Assembly: GCA_026414765.1 (NCBI GenBank)
Contig: JAOAIJ010000053.1
Coordinates: 1-33,242 of the forward strand
Direction: 5' to 3'
From: Clostridia bacterium
GTDB taxonomy: Bacteria > Bacillota > Clostridia > Acetivibrionales > DSM-27016
DNA length: 33,242 nt
The translations under genes and the position numbers were made by a program. The notes under the pieces are model-generated. The model saw only the letters and a program-made list of their open reading frames with translations. It did not search any database and was not told where the DNA came from. Of the stretch, positions 12,203 through 20,713 are shown in pieces. How positions within the stretch are numbered: position 1 is the first letter of the stretch; every line of letters begins with the position of its first letter.

Positions 12203-12212
12203 TGCACAGTTT

Positions 12213-12356
12213 TCAAGTCAGTAATCCAAATTCTGCCCTCCTGATTGATTTTAGAGAGAAGCATTGACCTATGAATTTTCTATCATCACATAATGAGTAG
12301 TCAAATTCTCCGTGACGAATCACTATAAATTGAGCCCTTTCAACTTCCCATAACCA
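12213..12356 (-). pseudogene. Remnant of a histidine phosphatase (phosphoglycerate mutase-like) gene
   Basis: A stop-to-stop frame of 47 codons with no ATG reads FIVIRHGEFDY, then DDRKFIGQ. RHGE is the catalytic motif of histidine phosphatases, and the spacing to the DDR-FIGQ block matches members I recall. Only the first ~35 residues are recognisable; the C-terminal three quarters is gone. It fills the gap between the MFS gene and the APH-fold kinase. Confidence 0.55.
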
Positions 12357-12385
12357 CTAAAGACTTTATCGCCATTACTCCCTTA

Positions 12386-13666
12386 TTAATCTGTCTGGTC
12401 AATTGTACAGCCTTTTTCTGCTTCCGTTGATAATGCTGCAATACCTTCATTATAAAAACTGCGGGATAGGAAAATACTCAGGGCAAGTAGAATTATGAAA
12501 AACGCACAGATAATAACCATAGTCTGTATTCTCACAAAATCAGCAAGTGGTCCGAAAATAGCCATGCCAAGTGGCATAAAGCCTGTGAACATCACGTTGA
12601 CCAAACTGAAAACCCTTCCGAGCATAGATGGACCGGTCTTTTCCTGAACCATTGTAAAAACTGCTGTCTGGGCAGCTGGTATGGTCATGCCGATAAAGAA
12701 CATAAGCATAGCAAAAATCCAGAATGTATTAGTAAAACCTACTGCAAAAGAAGCAACTCCATAAATCAATGTTCCCAGGAAAAATGTCCTGTTTCGATTT
12801 TTAAATCCACCTGTGGCACCAAGCAGAAGTCCTCCTGCTAAAGCCCCTGCAAAGCCTACAGCTTCGTTAATTGTAAGAAACATAACACTGTCGCCGAAGG
12901 TTCGTTCAATCATGAGTGCCGTCAGGAAGCCGGAAGGTACACAGAAAAAAATGTAGGCCCCATATGTTATTAGCATTCTTTTAAGAAACTTATGATTCCA
13001 GGTAAACCGAAGCCCTTCCTTCATTTCTGTGAATATTGATGTTGGCTCTGTTCTTTCCGCTGCCTGATGCTTCGGTATTTTTATGAAAGCCAGTATGCTG
13101 ATACCAATAACTGCAGTAGCCACGTCTATAAACATGATGTTGTAAATTGGACCGGCAGCCATAATCGCCCCGGCAGCAATAGGGGAAACGAACTGAACGA
13201 CGGATTGAATACTTCCATTGATACCATTTGCACGCATGAGCCTATCTTCAGGCACTATCTGAGGAATAACTGCATTTACTGCAGGTGTCTGTATTCCGCT
13301 GCCGAGTGATCGAATTGCGGAGACTATTATAATTGCTGGAAGAGCAGCTTCACCCATGTTACCCGACATCATGAAAAAGGCAAGCAGCAGTGTCGTCGCA
13401 GCAATAATTGTATCAGCGGTTATTATAATCCGCTTTCTGTTATAGCGATCCGCCCAGACTCCGGCAAACAGCGATATTACCATTTGCGGCAAAAATGCTG
13501 ACAGTGTCAGGACAGTAACCCATATTCCGGAGGATGTCTCCAGAGTTACATACCAGATAACTGCCATTTGAACGATTTGTGATCCAAAGAGTGAAATACC
13601 CTGACCAATTAGGAAGGCAATTACCTTTCCCCACCACTTTGGGTTTTGCTTTTTTTCAGAATCCAT
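12386..13666 (-). CDS. MFS drug exporter (DHA3, macrolide-efflux-like)
   Basis: 426 residues with about 12 membrane segments. The conserved loop GVWADRYNRKRIII between helices 2 and 3 matches MFS motif A. The protein resembles the DHA3/MFS_3 group, which includes MefA macrolide exporters and EntS siderophore exporters. The C-terminal tail is short and polar. The start has AGGAGG 6 bases upstream. A copy of the palindromic element (13689-13739) ends only about 23 bases before the start codon, leaving no room for a normal promoter between them. Transcription must therefore come through the element or start inside it. Efflux of an antibiotic is likely from family and context; the substrate is unknown. 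Confidence 0.85.
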   Translation of the reverse strand: MDSEKKQNPKWWGKVIAFLIGQGISLFGSQIVQMAVIWYVTLETSSGIWVTVLTLSAFLPQMVISLFAGVWADRYNRKRIIITADTIIAATTLLLAFFMMSGNMGEAALPAIIIVSAIRSLGSGIQTPAVNAVIPQIVPEDRLMRANGINGSIQSVVQFVSPIAAGAIMAAGPIYNIMFIDVATAVIGISILAFIKIPKHQAAERTEPTSIFTEMKEGLRFTWNHKFLKRMLITYGAYIFFCVPSGFLTALMIERTFGDSVMFLTINEAVGFAGALAGGLLLGATGGFKNRNRTFFLGTLIYGVASFAVGFTNTFWIFAMLMFFIGMTIPAAQTAVFTMVQEKTGPSMLGRVFSLVNVMFTGFMPLGMAIFGPLADFVRIQTMVIICAFFIILLALSIFLSRSFYNEGIAALSTEAEKGCTIDQTD

Positions 13667-13688
13667 ATTACTCCTCCTAAATTTTGAT

Positions 13689-13739
13689 AAAAAAAGTATA
13701 CCATCAGCTTTTTCACTGGTGGCATACTGTAGGGATGTG
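13689..13739 (-). promoter_or_regulatory. Palindromic cis-element, copy 1 (upstream of the MFS gene)
   Basis: Arms AGTATACCATCAG (13695-13707) and CTGGTGGCATACT (13716-13728) match at 11 of 13 positions around 8 bases. On the minus strand seven T residues follow, as in an intrinsic terminator. The flank outside the stem (CACATCCCTACAG) resembles that of copies 2 and 3. It could end helD transcription, attenuate the MFS gene, or act as an operator. The right arm also contains an extended -10-like TGGTATACT. Confidence 0.7.
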
Positions 13740-13775
13740 TTTTTTACGCACTCTTAAAATTCGCAAGTGCATAGA

Positions 13776-15824
13776 TCAGCACCCGGTTAGTAGTCTGGAA
13801 ATTTGCCCATGAGAGGTTATGGTAAGTTTATGCATAGCTCTTGTACATGCAATGTATAAGAGACTCCTGTCATATTCCGAATGGTAAATATCCGAATTTA
13901 CGAAAGGAATAACAACCTCATCGAACTCAAGACCTTTCGCCATATGTATTGCGGTAATCGTAATTCCATTTGAAAACTTTGTGCTGCCAAAATCCAATAA
14001 ACTAATTTCATGCTTCTGGCTCAATTCCTTATAGAGCTCTTCTGCCTGACTATTTGTTCTGCATATGATTCCAATTGATGAATATGCACTTCTCTCAAAC
14101 TCCTCCAGAATACTGTATATCTCCGCCAATTCCGAAAGCCTGTCTCTGCATTTCTTGATCTGCGGTTCATCCCCATGACGTTCAACAGGATCTATATTGT
14201 GATTCTGTATTTTTTGAGCAAATTTTATGATTTCAAAGGTGGAACGATAGCTTTTTGTTAACTCAACAAATTTTGTATTTTCATAAAGCTCCATGAAGGA
14301 TAACTTTGAAATGGAGTTGTAAGGATTAACTGACTGTCCAAAATCACCTAAAATAGTTTTTCTGCAGCGAAACAGCTTTTTAATAACGGCATACTGAACT
14401 GGCGTGTAATCCTGCATTTCATCAATCACGGCATGCTTAATACCATCATATTCTTCTATTCCTTCGAAATATATTTTTAAATAGAGATACGGGTATACAT
14501 CCGACGCCTCTAATTTGTTGCCGCTTTTCATTGTAAACAAATCTGGCCTTCCGATGAATTCAAAAAAACCGGTATAGAATTCCAATATGCTTGTAAATTT
14601 AAGCATTGCAGCGAGCTTTTTTTGAACTTCTTTTCTCCCGGGAATCTTTTGTCCTGAACCGCCTTCTAACTTCATTCTTTCAATTATATTCTCTGCAATT
14701 TCTTCCATTCTTTGAAGAACCGGCTTTGATCTAAGCGCATGATATCTTGTTTTGACAAAACCCTTTTGTACCGTAAATTTACCAAAAATGCAATCACAAG
14801 GACAGAAACACTTTTCATCGGTATAATCAAGATACTGATCCAAAAGAGATAAAAACTCCAAGGAGGACTTAAACTTAATTCTTTCCGCCAGATTCTTATC
14901 ATTTTCTTCAAGTGTTGTTTCAACTTGTTCTGCAAAGCTCTCAAAATCGATTGAATGGTTCAGCAATTCAAAGGCAATGTCCTCATAGCTGCTTTCCGTC
15001 ACAGGCTCTTCACCTAACTCCGGCAGTACGTTTGAGATATAGTCAGCAAACACCTTGTTGGGAGAAATAATCATAATATTCTGAGCCGATAACCGTTCTT
15101 TATACTTGTACAAAAAGTACGCTACCCTATGCAGGGCAATGGATGTCTTACCAGATCCGGCTACTCCCTGAATTACCAAAACATCTGCATCTTCATTTCG
15201 GATAATCTGATTCTGTTCTTTTTGAATTGTTGCAACGATATTCTTCATTTTCTGATCTGAGGTATGGCTCAATTCTTTTTGAAGCACCTCATCATTTATG
15301 CTGATCGAGCTTTCCAGGGCATATTCCATGAGGCTGTTTTTTATTTTATACTGCCTTTTCAATGTCATTTCGCCTTCTATAAGCCCAACCGGAGCTTCAT
15401 AAAACGCATGTCCAAGCTCGAAATCATAATACAAGCTTGATATTGGTGCACGCCAGTCGTATATAAGCATATTGCCTCTTTTATCAACATATGAAAACCT
15501 TCCGATGTAGAACGGTTCCGATTCCTCCTCATTTTTATGAATGAAATCAACCCTGGCAAAATAGGGTGAATCAATCAGCTTTTCAATTGTTGTCCTTCGT
15601 TTCATTGTTAATTCACCGGAATTAACAATTTGGGAAACTGACTTTTCGTTGGAGAAAATCTCCATTTTATCCATTCCGCTTCTGTTTTCCCAGAGGTATT
15701 TCATTGATTTTTTAAACTCATCTTCATATTTTGAAACTGTAGCATTCAATTCAGTTAAAGATTCCTTTAGTTTCTCCATAATCATATCAAGGTACTTTGA
15801 TTCATAAGATAATATTTCGTTCAT
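13776..15824 (-). CDS. helD: HelD-type RNA polymerase recycling helicase
   Basis: 682 residues from the ATG at 15824, chosen for its AGGAGG site; an upstream ATG at 15863 has none. Residues 1 to about 75 form the coiled coil that in HelD enters an RNA polymerase channel. The superfamily 1 motor follows: GVAGSGKTS (Walker A), AVIDEMQDYTPVQ (motif II), LTKSYRST (motif IV), then AIHMAKGLEFDEVV and LLYIACTRAM (motifs V and VI). HelD uses ATP to strip stalled RNA polymerase from DNA. In actinobacteria some HelD proteins protect against rifamycin, which makes the nearby rph-like gene notable. It is flanked by copies 1 and 2 of the palindromic element and preceded by a 13-codon ORF. Whether this copy is housekeeping or resistance-linked cannot be told from sequence. 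Confidence 0.88.
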   Translation of the reverse strand: MNEILSYESKYLDMIMEKLKESLTELNATVSKYEDEFKKSMKYLWENRSGMDKMEIFSNEKSVSQIVNSGELTMKRRTTIEKLIDSPYFARVDFIHKNEEESEPFYIGRFSYVDKRGNMLIYDWRAPISSLYYDFELGHAFYEAPVGLIEGEMTLKRQYKIKNSLMEYALESSISINDEVLQKELSHTSDQKMKNIVATIQKEQNQIIRNEDADVLVIQGVAGSGKTSIALHRVAYFLYKYKERLSAQNIMIISPNKVFADYISNVLPELGEEPVTESSYEDIAFELLNHSIDFESFAEQVETTLEENDKNLAERIKFKSSLEFLSLLDQYLDYTDEKCFCPCDCIFGKFTVQKGFVKTRYHALRSKPVLQRMEEIAENIIERMKLEGGSGQKIPGRKEVQKKLAAMLKFTSILEFYTGFFEFIGRPDLFTMKSGNKLEASDVYPYLYLKIYFEGIEEYDGIKHAVIDEMQDYTPVQYAVIKKLFRCRKTILGDFGQSVNPYNSISKLSFMELYENTKFVELTKSYRSTFEIIKFAQKIQNHNIDPVERHGDEPQIKKCRDRLSELAEIYSILEEFERSAYSSIGIICRTNSQAEELYKELSQKHEISLLDFGSTKFSNGITITAIHMAKGLEFDEVVIPFVNSDIYHSEYDRSLLYIACTRAMHKLTITSHGQISRLLTGC

Positions 15825-15840
15825 TATTTTCCTCCTGACA

Positions 15841-15882
15841 TTATTGAATAATGAAAACACCATATAAGTTTTTCATGTTCAT
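15841..15882 (-). CDS. Candidate 13-residue leader peptide upstream of helD
   Basis: ATG at 15882 starts MNMKNLYGVFIIQ and ends at TAA, 17 bases before the helD start codon. CAGGA lies about 7 bases upstream of the ATG as a moderate ribosome binding site. It lies between palindromic element copy 2 and helD, where a leader peptide would be expected. A chance ORF of this length is quite possible. Confidence 0.35.
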   Translation of the reverse strand: MNMKNLYGVFIIQ

Positions 15883-15929
15883 TGCGGCATCCTGTAAATG
15901 TACAATTCATCTTGGCTTATACTTTCCCG

Positions 15930-15979
15930 AAAAAAAGTATACCACCAGTTTAAAAACTGGTGGTATACTGGAAGGTTTG
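15930..15979 (-). promoter_or_regulatory. Palindromic cis-element, copy 2 (upstream of helD)
   Basis: This is the most perfect copy: AGTATACCACCAGTTT (15936-15951) and its exact reverse complement (15954-15969), 16-bp arms around 2 bases. On the minus strand seven T residues follow the stem. The 10-base flank before the stem, CAAACCTTCC, differs from that of copy 3 at one position. It lies 79 bases after the MerR gene and about 110 bases before helD. It can act as a terminator for the MerR gene, but the conserved flank suggests a further role. Confidence 0.75.
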
Positions 15980-16057
15980 CTTTAATTTATTTAGTTGCAT
16001 CAGCATTACTCCAGCACAATTCTGGATACTGTAAGCATATTCCCCATGGTTTACTGC

Positions 16058-16810
16058 CTAAAGGTCTTCCTTTCTTTTTGTCATTAATTCAAGCATTTCT
16101 GTCATGGCCAGTGCATCCTTTTCAGCCATGCTAAGTGCTGTAATATATCTGTCTGCTGCGCATACGATATCTTCCTCTTCACCGGGCGTATCAATAACCT
16201 CACGTATATTCCTGTCTCCCTGATCCAGGCGATTCAGCATACGCAGTATAGACATCATGGAATAATGTGCATTGCGAAGAGTTCGGATTATTTTCAGCCG
16301 GTTCATTTCTTTTAGTCCATATTTTCTGTATCCGTTGGAACTGCGCGGTACAAAAAGCAAGCCATTTCTTTCCCAATCACGCAAAACGTCTATAGTGATG
16401 CCTAGAAATTCAGCGACCTCAAGTCTGCCGCAGAACACAACAGTTTCATCTGACTTTGCATTGTTCTCAATGATATCCAGTGCGATGCGTATTGCTTCTT
16501 CAGCCCTTGCCTTTTCTTCCCGAAGATGTTCCAGGTACCCCTGTGTGCTTTGGTATGCCCCGCAAATATCATCCGCAGCCGCCTTTTTCACGATTTCATA
16601 GACTTCCTGCCTTAACCTGTCGCTGATAATTTCAGCGCGGAAGGCAGTGCGAAGCAGATGGAGCTGTTCAAGATGTCTGTCGTTAAAAATGCGATAACCA
16701 CTCTCAGTTCTCGGTATAACAGGAAGCAGCCGCATCTCCTCATAAAACCGTATGGTATTTGGGTGAACACCTATCATCTTTGCTATCTGAGCTGTTTTAT
16801 AGGTTTTCAT
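16058..16810 (-). CDS. MerR-family regulator with two HTH domains
   Basis: 250 residues from the ATG at 16810, chosen for GGGAGG 7 bases upstream; a longer frame starts at 16846 without a site. Residues about 4-70 are a MerR winged HTH (TAQIAKMIGVHPNTIRFYEE, then RTESGYRIF). A coiled-coil dimerisation helix follows. Residues about 110-175 repeat the HTH (RLEVAEFLGITIDVLRDWER, then RSSNGYRKY). The C-terminus is a short helical stretch with no recognisable drug-binding domain. MerR proteins twist promoters with long spacers. It lies 65 bases after the uvrA-like gene on the same strand, so the two are probably co-transcribed. It is the natural candidate to bind the three palindromic elements. 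That link is inference. Confidence 0.85.
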   Translation of the reverse strand: MKTYKTAQIAKMIGVHPNTIRFYEEMRLLPVIPRTESGYRIFNDRHLEQLHLLRTAFRAEIISDRLRQEVYEIVKKAAADDICGAYQSTQGYLEHLREEKARAEEAIRIALDIIENNAKSDETVVFCGRLEVAEFLGITIDVLRDWERNGLLFVPRSSNGYRKYGLKEMNRLKIIRTLRNAHYSMMSILRMLNRLDQGDRNIREVIDTPGEEEDIVCAADRYITALSMAEKDALAMTEMLELMTKRKEDL

Positions 16811-16875
16811 CAAACTGCCTCCCTTCCTATCACTTCTATAATTCATTATACGTTACTTTGTCTCACAGTAAATAC

Positions 16876-19407
16876 TTAAAGCTTGCAATAGAGACTAGAC
16901 AGGACCTTACCGGTATGAGAGCAGGAATTTTTCATAATTTCCTCCGGTGATCCCTGGGCAACAATTTCGCCGCCTTCGTTTCCGCCTTCCGGGCCGAGAT
17001 CGATCACCCAGTCTGATTCCAGTATCATTTCTGCATTGTGTTCGATCACAACTACGCTGTTCCCAAGCTTCACCAATCTGTCAAATACAGTAACCAGTCT
17101 GCCTGCGTCGTGGGGATGAAGACCGGTAGTCGGCTCATCAAACAGATACAGTACTCTTCCACCGGCTCCTGCCGAAAGCTCCTTTGCCAGCTTCAGTCTC
17201 TGCGCTTCTCCGCCGGATAAGGTTGCCGTAGATTGTCCAAGACCCAGATACCCCAGCCCTACGTCTTGAAGGATCTGCAATTTTACAACGATATTTTCCT
17301 CTTCCGAAAACAGCTTTACTGCTTCATCAATACTTAGTTCCAGAACGTCTGAGATATTGTATCCACTGTATTTGATATCCAGAACAGGTTTCTGATATCG
17401 CTTTCCACGACAGACAGGACAGACAACCTCCACATCCGGCAAAAAGTGCATGGATATGGATAGCCTTCCGGTTCCCTGACATTTTTCACATCTTCCGCCG
17501 GGTACATTATAGGAAAAATGCTTTGCTGTAAGACCTCTTGCTTTTGTTTCGGGCATGGAGGCAAATAAATCACGGATATCAGTAAAAAGATCTGTATACG
17601 TTGCCGCATTGGAGCGGTTGGAGCGCCCAATGGATTGCTGGTTTATGATAACTGCGGCTGTAAGCTTATCCAAGCCTGAAATATCAGGCTTTCTGTTTTT
17701 TTTCGTCTGATGAAAATAGATCTCGGCCGCCTCTGCCAGGTGTCCAAAAATCAGGCTTGATTTGCCGCTGCCTGAGACACCGGTCACTGTAACAAACCTG
17801 CCAAGGGGGATATCTACGTTTATATTTTTCAGATTGTTAACAGCTGCATCCCTGATGCTTATATAGCCTTCGCCGCCCGGAAGCTTATTACGCTTTGGCT
17901 GATAAAAGCTGTTCTGAAGATATTTTCCTGTTATGGAGGCATCGCAGCCGATGATTTCCTGAACGCCGCCGCAGGCTACGATTTTCCCGCCATTCTTGCC
18001 CGCTCCGGGGCCGAAATCGATGATATAATCCGCCGCTTTCATGACTTCTACATCATGCTCAATAACAATGACCGTATTCCCCATATCACGCAGACGCTTT
18101 AAAACCTCGATTATTCTTTCGGTATCTCTGGAATGAAGACCGGATGTCGGCTCATCCAGCACATACAGCACACCGGTCAGACCGCTTCCCAGAACAGAGG
18201 CCAGCTTGATACGCTGCCATTCACCTGCCGACAAGGAAGAAGCCGGTTGGTCAAGGCTTAAATATCCGGCACCTGCATCAATAATCCGGTCAATTCTGCT
18301 ATCTAAATCAACAACAACCTGCCTGACAATATCCCATGCTTCCGGTGCTGCTGAAGCATTAAGCATTTTCAACCATTCGCTGACACTGGTGAGGGACATA
18401 GACAAGAGCTCCCTTATATTGATACCCCCAACCTTTACTTCAAGTGTTTCCGCCCTGAAGCGTATCCCATGGCACTCAGGACATTCCTGACGTACTAAAT
18501 ATTTCTCAATCTTCTGTCTTGCGCTTGCGGAACTGTTTTCCGTATACCTGCGCATAAGGCTTGTAACAATTCCTTCAAATCTACCTTCGGGTACGGTTTT
18601 AGGCGGAGCAATATCGGGGAAACGCTTCTTAAACTGTTGACTTAAAACACCGTATAGAAGCAGCTCCATCTGGACTTCATTATATCTGCCGACAGGTGTA
18701 TCAATATCCATTTCAAAACCATAATACCTGGCAGCCTGGAGCACTGAAGCACCGTATCTGTCGATATACATCTGATCCCATCCTGAGACAGCAAATTCCC
18801 GGATACTTTTGGAATGATCGATTAGAAGGCTGACATCCGGTGAGTTCACGACTCCGATTCCACGGCATACCGGACAGGCCCCTTGAGGCTTGTTGAAGGA
18901 AAAGTGACTGGCTGTCAGTTCTACAACCTGCTTACCGCAATGGGGGCAAGGAAGCGTCTGCTCAAATATTTCAATATTATCCGTTTCCTGATCCGGCATT
19001 TCAGAATAAACAGCTGCTGCTGTATCACTGTAGCTCTGAGTAATAATCTTACCGCAGTGCGGACACGGTCTTTCACCCAGCTTGGCAAACAATACCCGGA
19101 GATATGCGGAAATTTCAGTAACAGTACCTACTGTCGAACGGGGATTATTGTTTGTTTGATGCTGATTGATTGATATAGCCGGTGACAATCCCTCAATGCA
19201 ATCAACCTTCGGCTTACTTCCGATATCCATGGTCATGCCCATGGATTCCATATACTGCCTCTGGCACTCCCGTTGCAGGGTTTCAAGCGCCAGCGTTGAT
19301 TTGCCGCTGCCGGACAATCCGGTGAATACTATAAGCTTGTTTTTCGGAATCTGCACATCAATGTTCTTTAAATTATTTTCTTTTGCGCCTTTGATCTTAA
19401 TGAACAT
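16876..19407 (-). CDS. UvrA-like ABC protein, drug-resistance type
   Basis: 843 residues from the ATG at 19407, the start that matches the UvrA N-terminus (MFIKIKGAKENNLKNIDV); AAGGAG lies 12 bases upstream. It has two ABC modules. The first has GLSGSGKST, CPHCGK zinc motifs, LSAGEWQR and VLDEPTSGLH. The second has GVSGSGKSS, the zinc finger CEKCQGTG...CPVCRG, LSGGEAQR and FDEPTTGLH. At 843 residues it is about 100 shorter than housekeeping UvrA, as in UvrA2/DrrC-type proteins, some of which give resistance to DNA-binding drugs such as daunorubicin. The first signature, LSAGEWQR instead of LSGGEAQR, also marks it as a side branch. It is probably the first gene of a transcript with the MerR gene. 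Palindromic element copy 3 lies about 40 bases before the start. Confidence 0.87.
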   Translation of the reverse strand: MFIKIKGAKENNLKNIDVQIPKNKLIVFTGLSGSGKSTLALETLQRECQRQYMESMGMTMDIGSKPKVDCIEGLSPAISINQHQTNNNPRSTVGTVTEISAYLRVLFAKLGERPCPHCGKIITQSYSDTAAAVYSEMPDQETDNIEIFEQTLPCPHCGKQVVELTASHFSFNKPQGACPVCRGIGVVNSPDVSLLIDHSKSIREFAVSGWDQMYIDRYGASVLQAARYYGFEMDIDTPVGRYNEVQMELLLYGVLSQQFKKRFPDIAPPKTVPEGRFEGIVTSLMRRYTENSSASARQKIEKYLVRQECPECHGIRFRAETLEVKVGGINIRELLSMSLTSVSEWLKMLNASAAPEAWDIVRQVVVDLDSRIDRIIDAGAGYLSLDQPASSLSAGEWQRIKLASVLGSGLTGVLYVLDEPTSGLHSRDTERIIEVLKRLRDMGNTVIVIEHDVEVMKAADYIIDFGPGAGKNGGKIVACGGVQEIIGCDASITGKYLQNSFYQPKRNKLPGGEGYISIRDAAVNNLKNINVDIPLGRFVTVTGVSGSGKSSLIFGHLAEAAEIYFHQTKKNRKPDISGLDKLTAAVIINQQSIGRSNRSNAATYTDLFTDIRDLFASMPETKARGLTAKHFSYNVPGGRCEKCQGTGRLSISMHFLPDVEVVCPVCRGKRYQKPVLDIKYSGYNISDVLELSIDEAVKLFSEEENIVVKLQILQDVGLGYLGLGQSTATLSGGEAQRLKLAKELSAGAGGRVLYLFDEPTTGLHPHDAGRLVTVFDRLVKLGNSVVVIEHNAEMILESDWVIDLGPEGGNEGGEIVAQGSPEEIMKNSCSHTGKVLSSLYCKL

Positions 19408-19441
19408 GTTATCTAACATCTCCTTATACTCTTCTATTAAC

Positions 19442-19492
19442 AAAATCAGTATACCATCACTATTTAGGGGTGGTGGTATACTGGAGGGTTTG
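19442..19492 (-). promoter_or_regulatory. Palindromic cis-element, copy 3 (upstream of the uvrA-like gene)
   Basis: Arms CAGTATACCATCAC (19447-19460) and GTGGTGGTATACTG (19470-19483) match at 13 of 14 positions around 9 bases. The flank CAAACCCTCC on the minus strand matches copy 2 except at one base. Unlike the other copies it has only four T residues after the stem (ATTTTG), and no intact gene lies just upstream to be terminated. A regulatory role for the uvrA-like gene is therefore the simpler reading. Confidence 0.7.
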
Positions 19493-19551
19493 TCGTTTGG
19501 ATTTTTTATAGTATGCCAAACAATCACACCCGTCCGGCTTCAATTCAGCTT

Positions 19552-19872
19552 CTATATTCCATAGTGCAGGTCTGATTCTTGGCGCAAAATCATCGGACCA
19601 TTCAAATCCATTTGATAATAGGGCGAGTCGCAGTAGATAAGGGCATTTTCCCGGCCGTGCTGCCGGAATAAAACCTCAAAGTCCTTGTTTTCTATGGGTA
19701 TCTTTCAGTCTCCGGCTGCTCTGCCAGGTGAGCTGGAAAGTCTTCGGATATCGAAGGGCTGACAACCATGGCTGTTACAGCCGCTTCCGTAGCTATAGCG
19801 GATGAGCTTGAAGAAGACAGCAGCGCGTTTAATATCATTCATCTGCGCGTTTTCAAAGAAACGTTTCTCCTT
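19552..19872 (-). pseudogene. Remnant of a D12-class DNA adenine methylase
   Basis: One reading frame carries KEKRFFENAQMNDIKRAA, then FFKLIRYSYGSGC, an in-frame TGA, then ENKDFEVLFRQHGREN and LIYCDSPYYQ. These blocks match phage-type D12 N6-adenine methyltransferases, where the catalytic motif is DPPY; here it reads DSPY. The N-terminal SAM-binding part and the C-terminus are missing. The remnant suggests a lost prophage or restriction-modification gene. It fills most of the gap between the uvrA-like gene and the DUF1801 gene. Confidence 0.6.
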
Positions 19873-19992
19873 GGTGGTAGGTGATGATCTTCAGTGGAAA
19901 AAAGATACGTGCTGACGGCGGTACTAATATTATGCCGTAATGTACGAGTACCTTGCCCGAGCAGGAAAGAGAATATACCGTGCATCCTCCAC

Positions 19993-20403
19993 TCAGTGGT
20001 GATTCCCCGTTTCATAGCACCATTTCGCAATCTCTGCAATCAATTTCAAAGGGAGTGGCTTATTATATGGTAACTGCACCGCACCTTTGCTTGTCTTGTA
20101 CTCCGTCAAAAGGTCGCCGAAATTCTCGATAGCTTTATCGCCGGGATACAACCCGATGTGCTTTTTGAATGCCGCGAAATGAATGATGTTATGCTTGCTC
20201 CAGTAAGTCGGCATACTCCACGAAATACGTTCCTGTGCGTCTGGCAGTACGGCACGGATTGTATCCCGCACCTGATTCAAAAGTGGCTGAACACTCTCAG
20301 GTTGTGCAGCGATATATGCGTCAATCGTTTTCGGCGGCTCGCCGCAGAAGTGGTCCTGGTTCTGGTTTTTGAACTCACGTCCGCATTTCGGACATTGCCA
20401 CAT
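19993..20403 (-). CDS. DUF1801 (YdhG-like) protein with N-terminal zinc ribbon
   Basis: 136 residues. It starts with a zinc-ribbon-like segment (MWQCPKCGREFKNQNQDHFC). A DUF1801/YdhG fold follows, with ERISWSMPTYW, FAAFKKHIGLYPG and KGAVQLPYNKPLPLKLI as its signature phrases. Members of this small family include a proposed iron chaperone in Bacillus, but the molecular role is poorly defined. GAGG lies about 10 bases before the ATG. It stands alone on this strand between phage-type debris and the two-component operon promoter. The length is normal for the family and no key residue appears lost. Confidence 0.8.
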   Translation of the reverse strand: MWQCPKCGREFKNQNQDHFCGEPPKTIDAYIAAQPESVQPLLNQVRDTIRAVLPDAQERISWSMPTYWSKHNIIHFAAFKKHIGLYPGDKAIENFGDLLTEYKTSKGAVQLPYNKPLPLKLIAEIAKWCYETGNHH

Positions 20404-20713
20404 AGTACATTCGCCTCGTTCTCTTCATAATGGGTATTTTTATTGTAATTGTCCCTTCAATAAATTCCTATTTGCCAACATGCTTCATAAAAGGACTCAT
20501 TATTACTATTTTATTGTCCATATATGAAAAATTCAAGCATGTATTCAAAGAATACCCTAATGTCATCTATAATATGCCCCCAAAAAAACAGGCCGAAAAT
20601 GCACTATCCTCTGTATCCTTTCTAACGGATTCAATGTTTAAACGAGCGGTTAATCGTGATTACCTGCCATTATTAACTTGTATTTGTAAAAGAAATTTCA
20701 AGTACTTATACAC
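20404..20713. other. Gap without a recognisable gene
   Basis: About 310 bp between the divergent DUF1801 gene and the two-component operon promoter. A 104-codon plus-strand frame overlaps it, but it has no ribosome binding site, resembles no family I know and would run through the promoter. I see no tRNA, repeat or strong hairpin in it. Confidence 0.5.
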
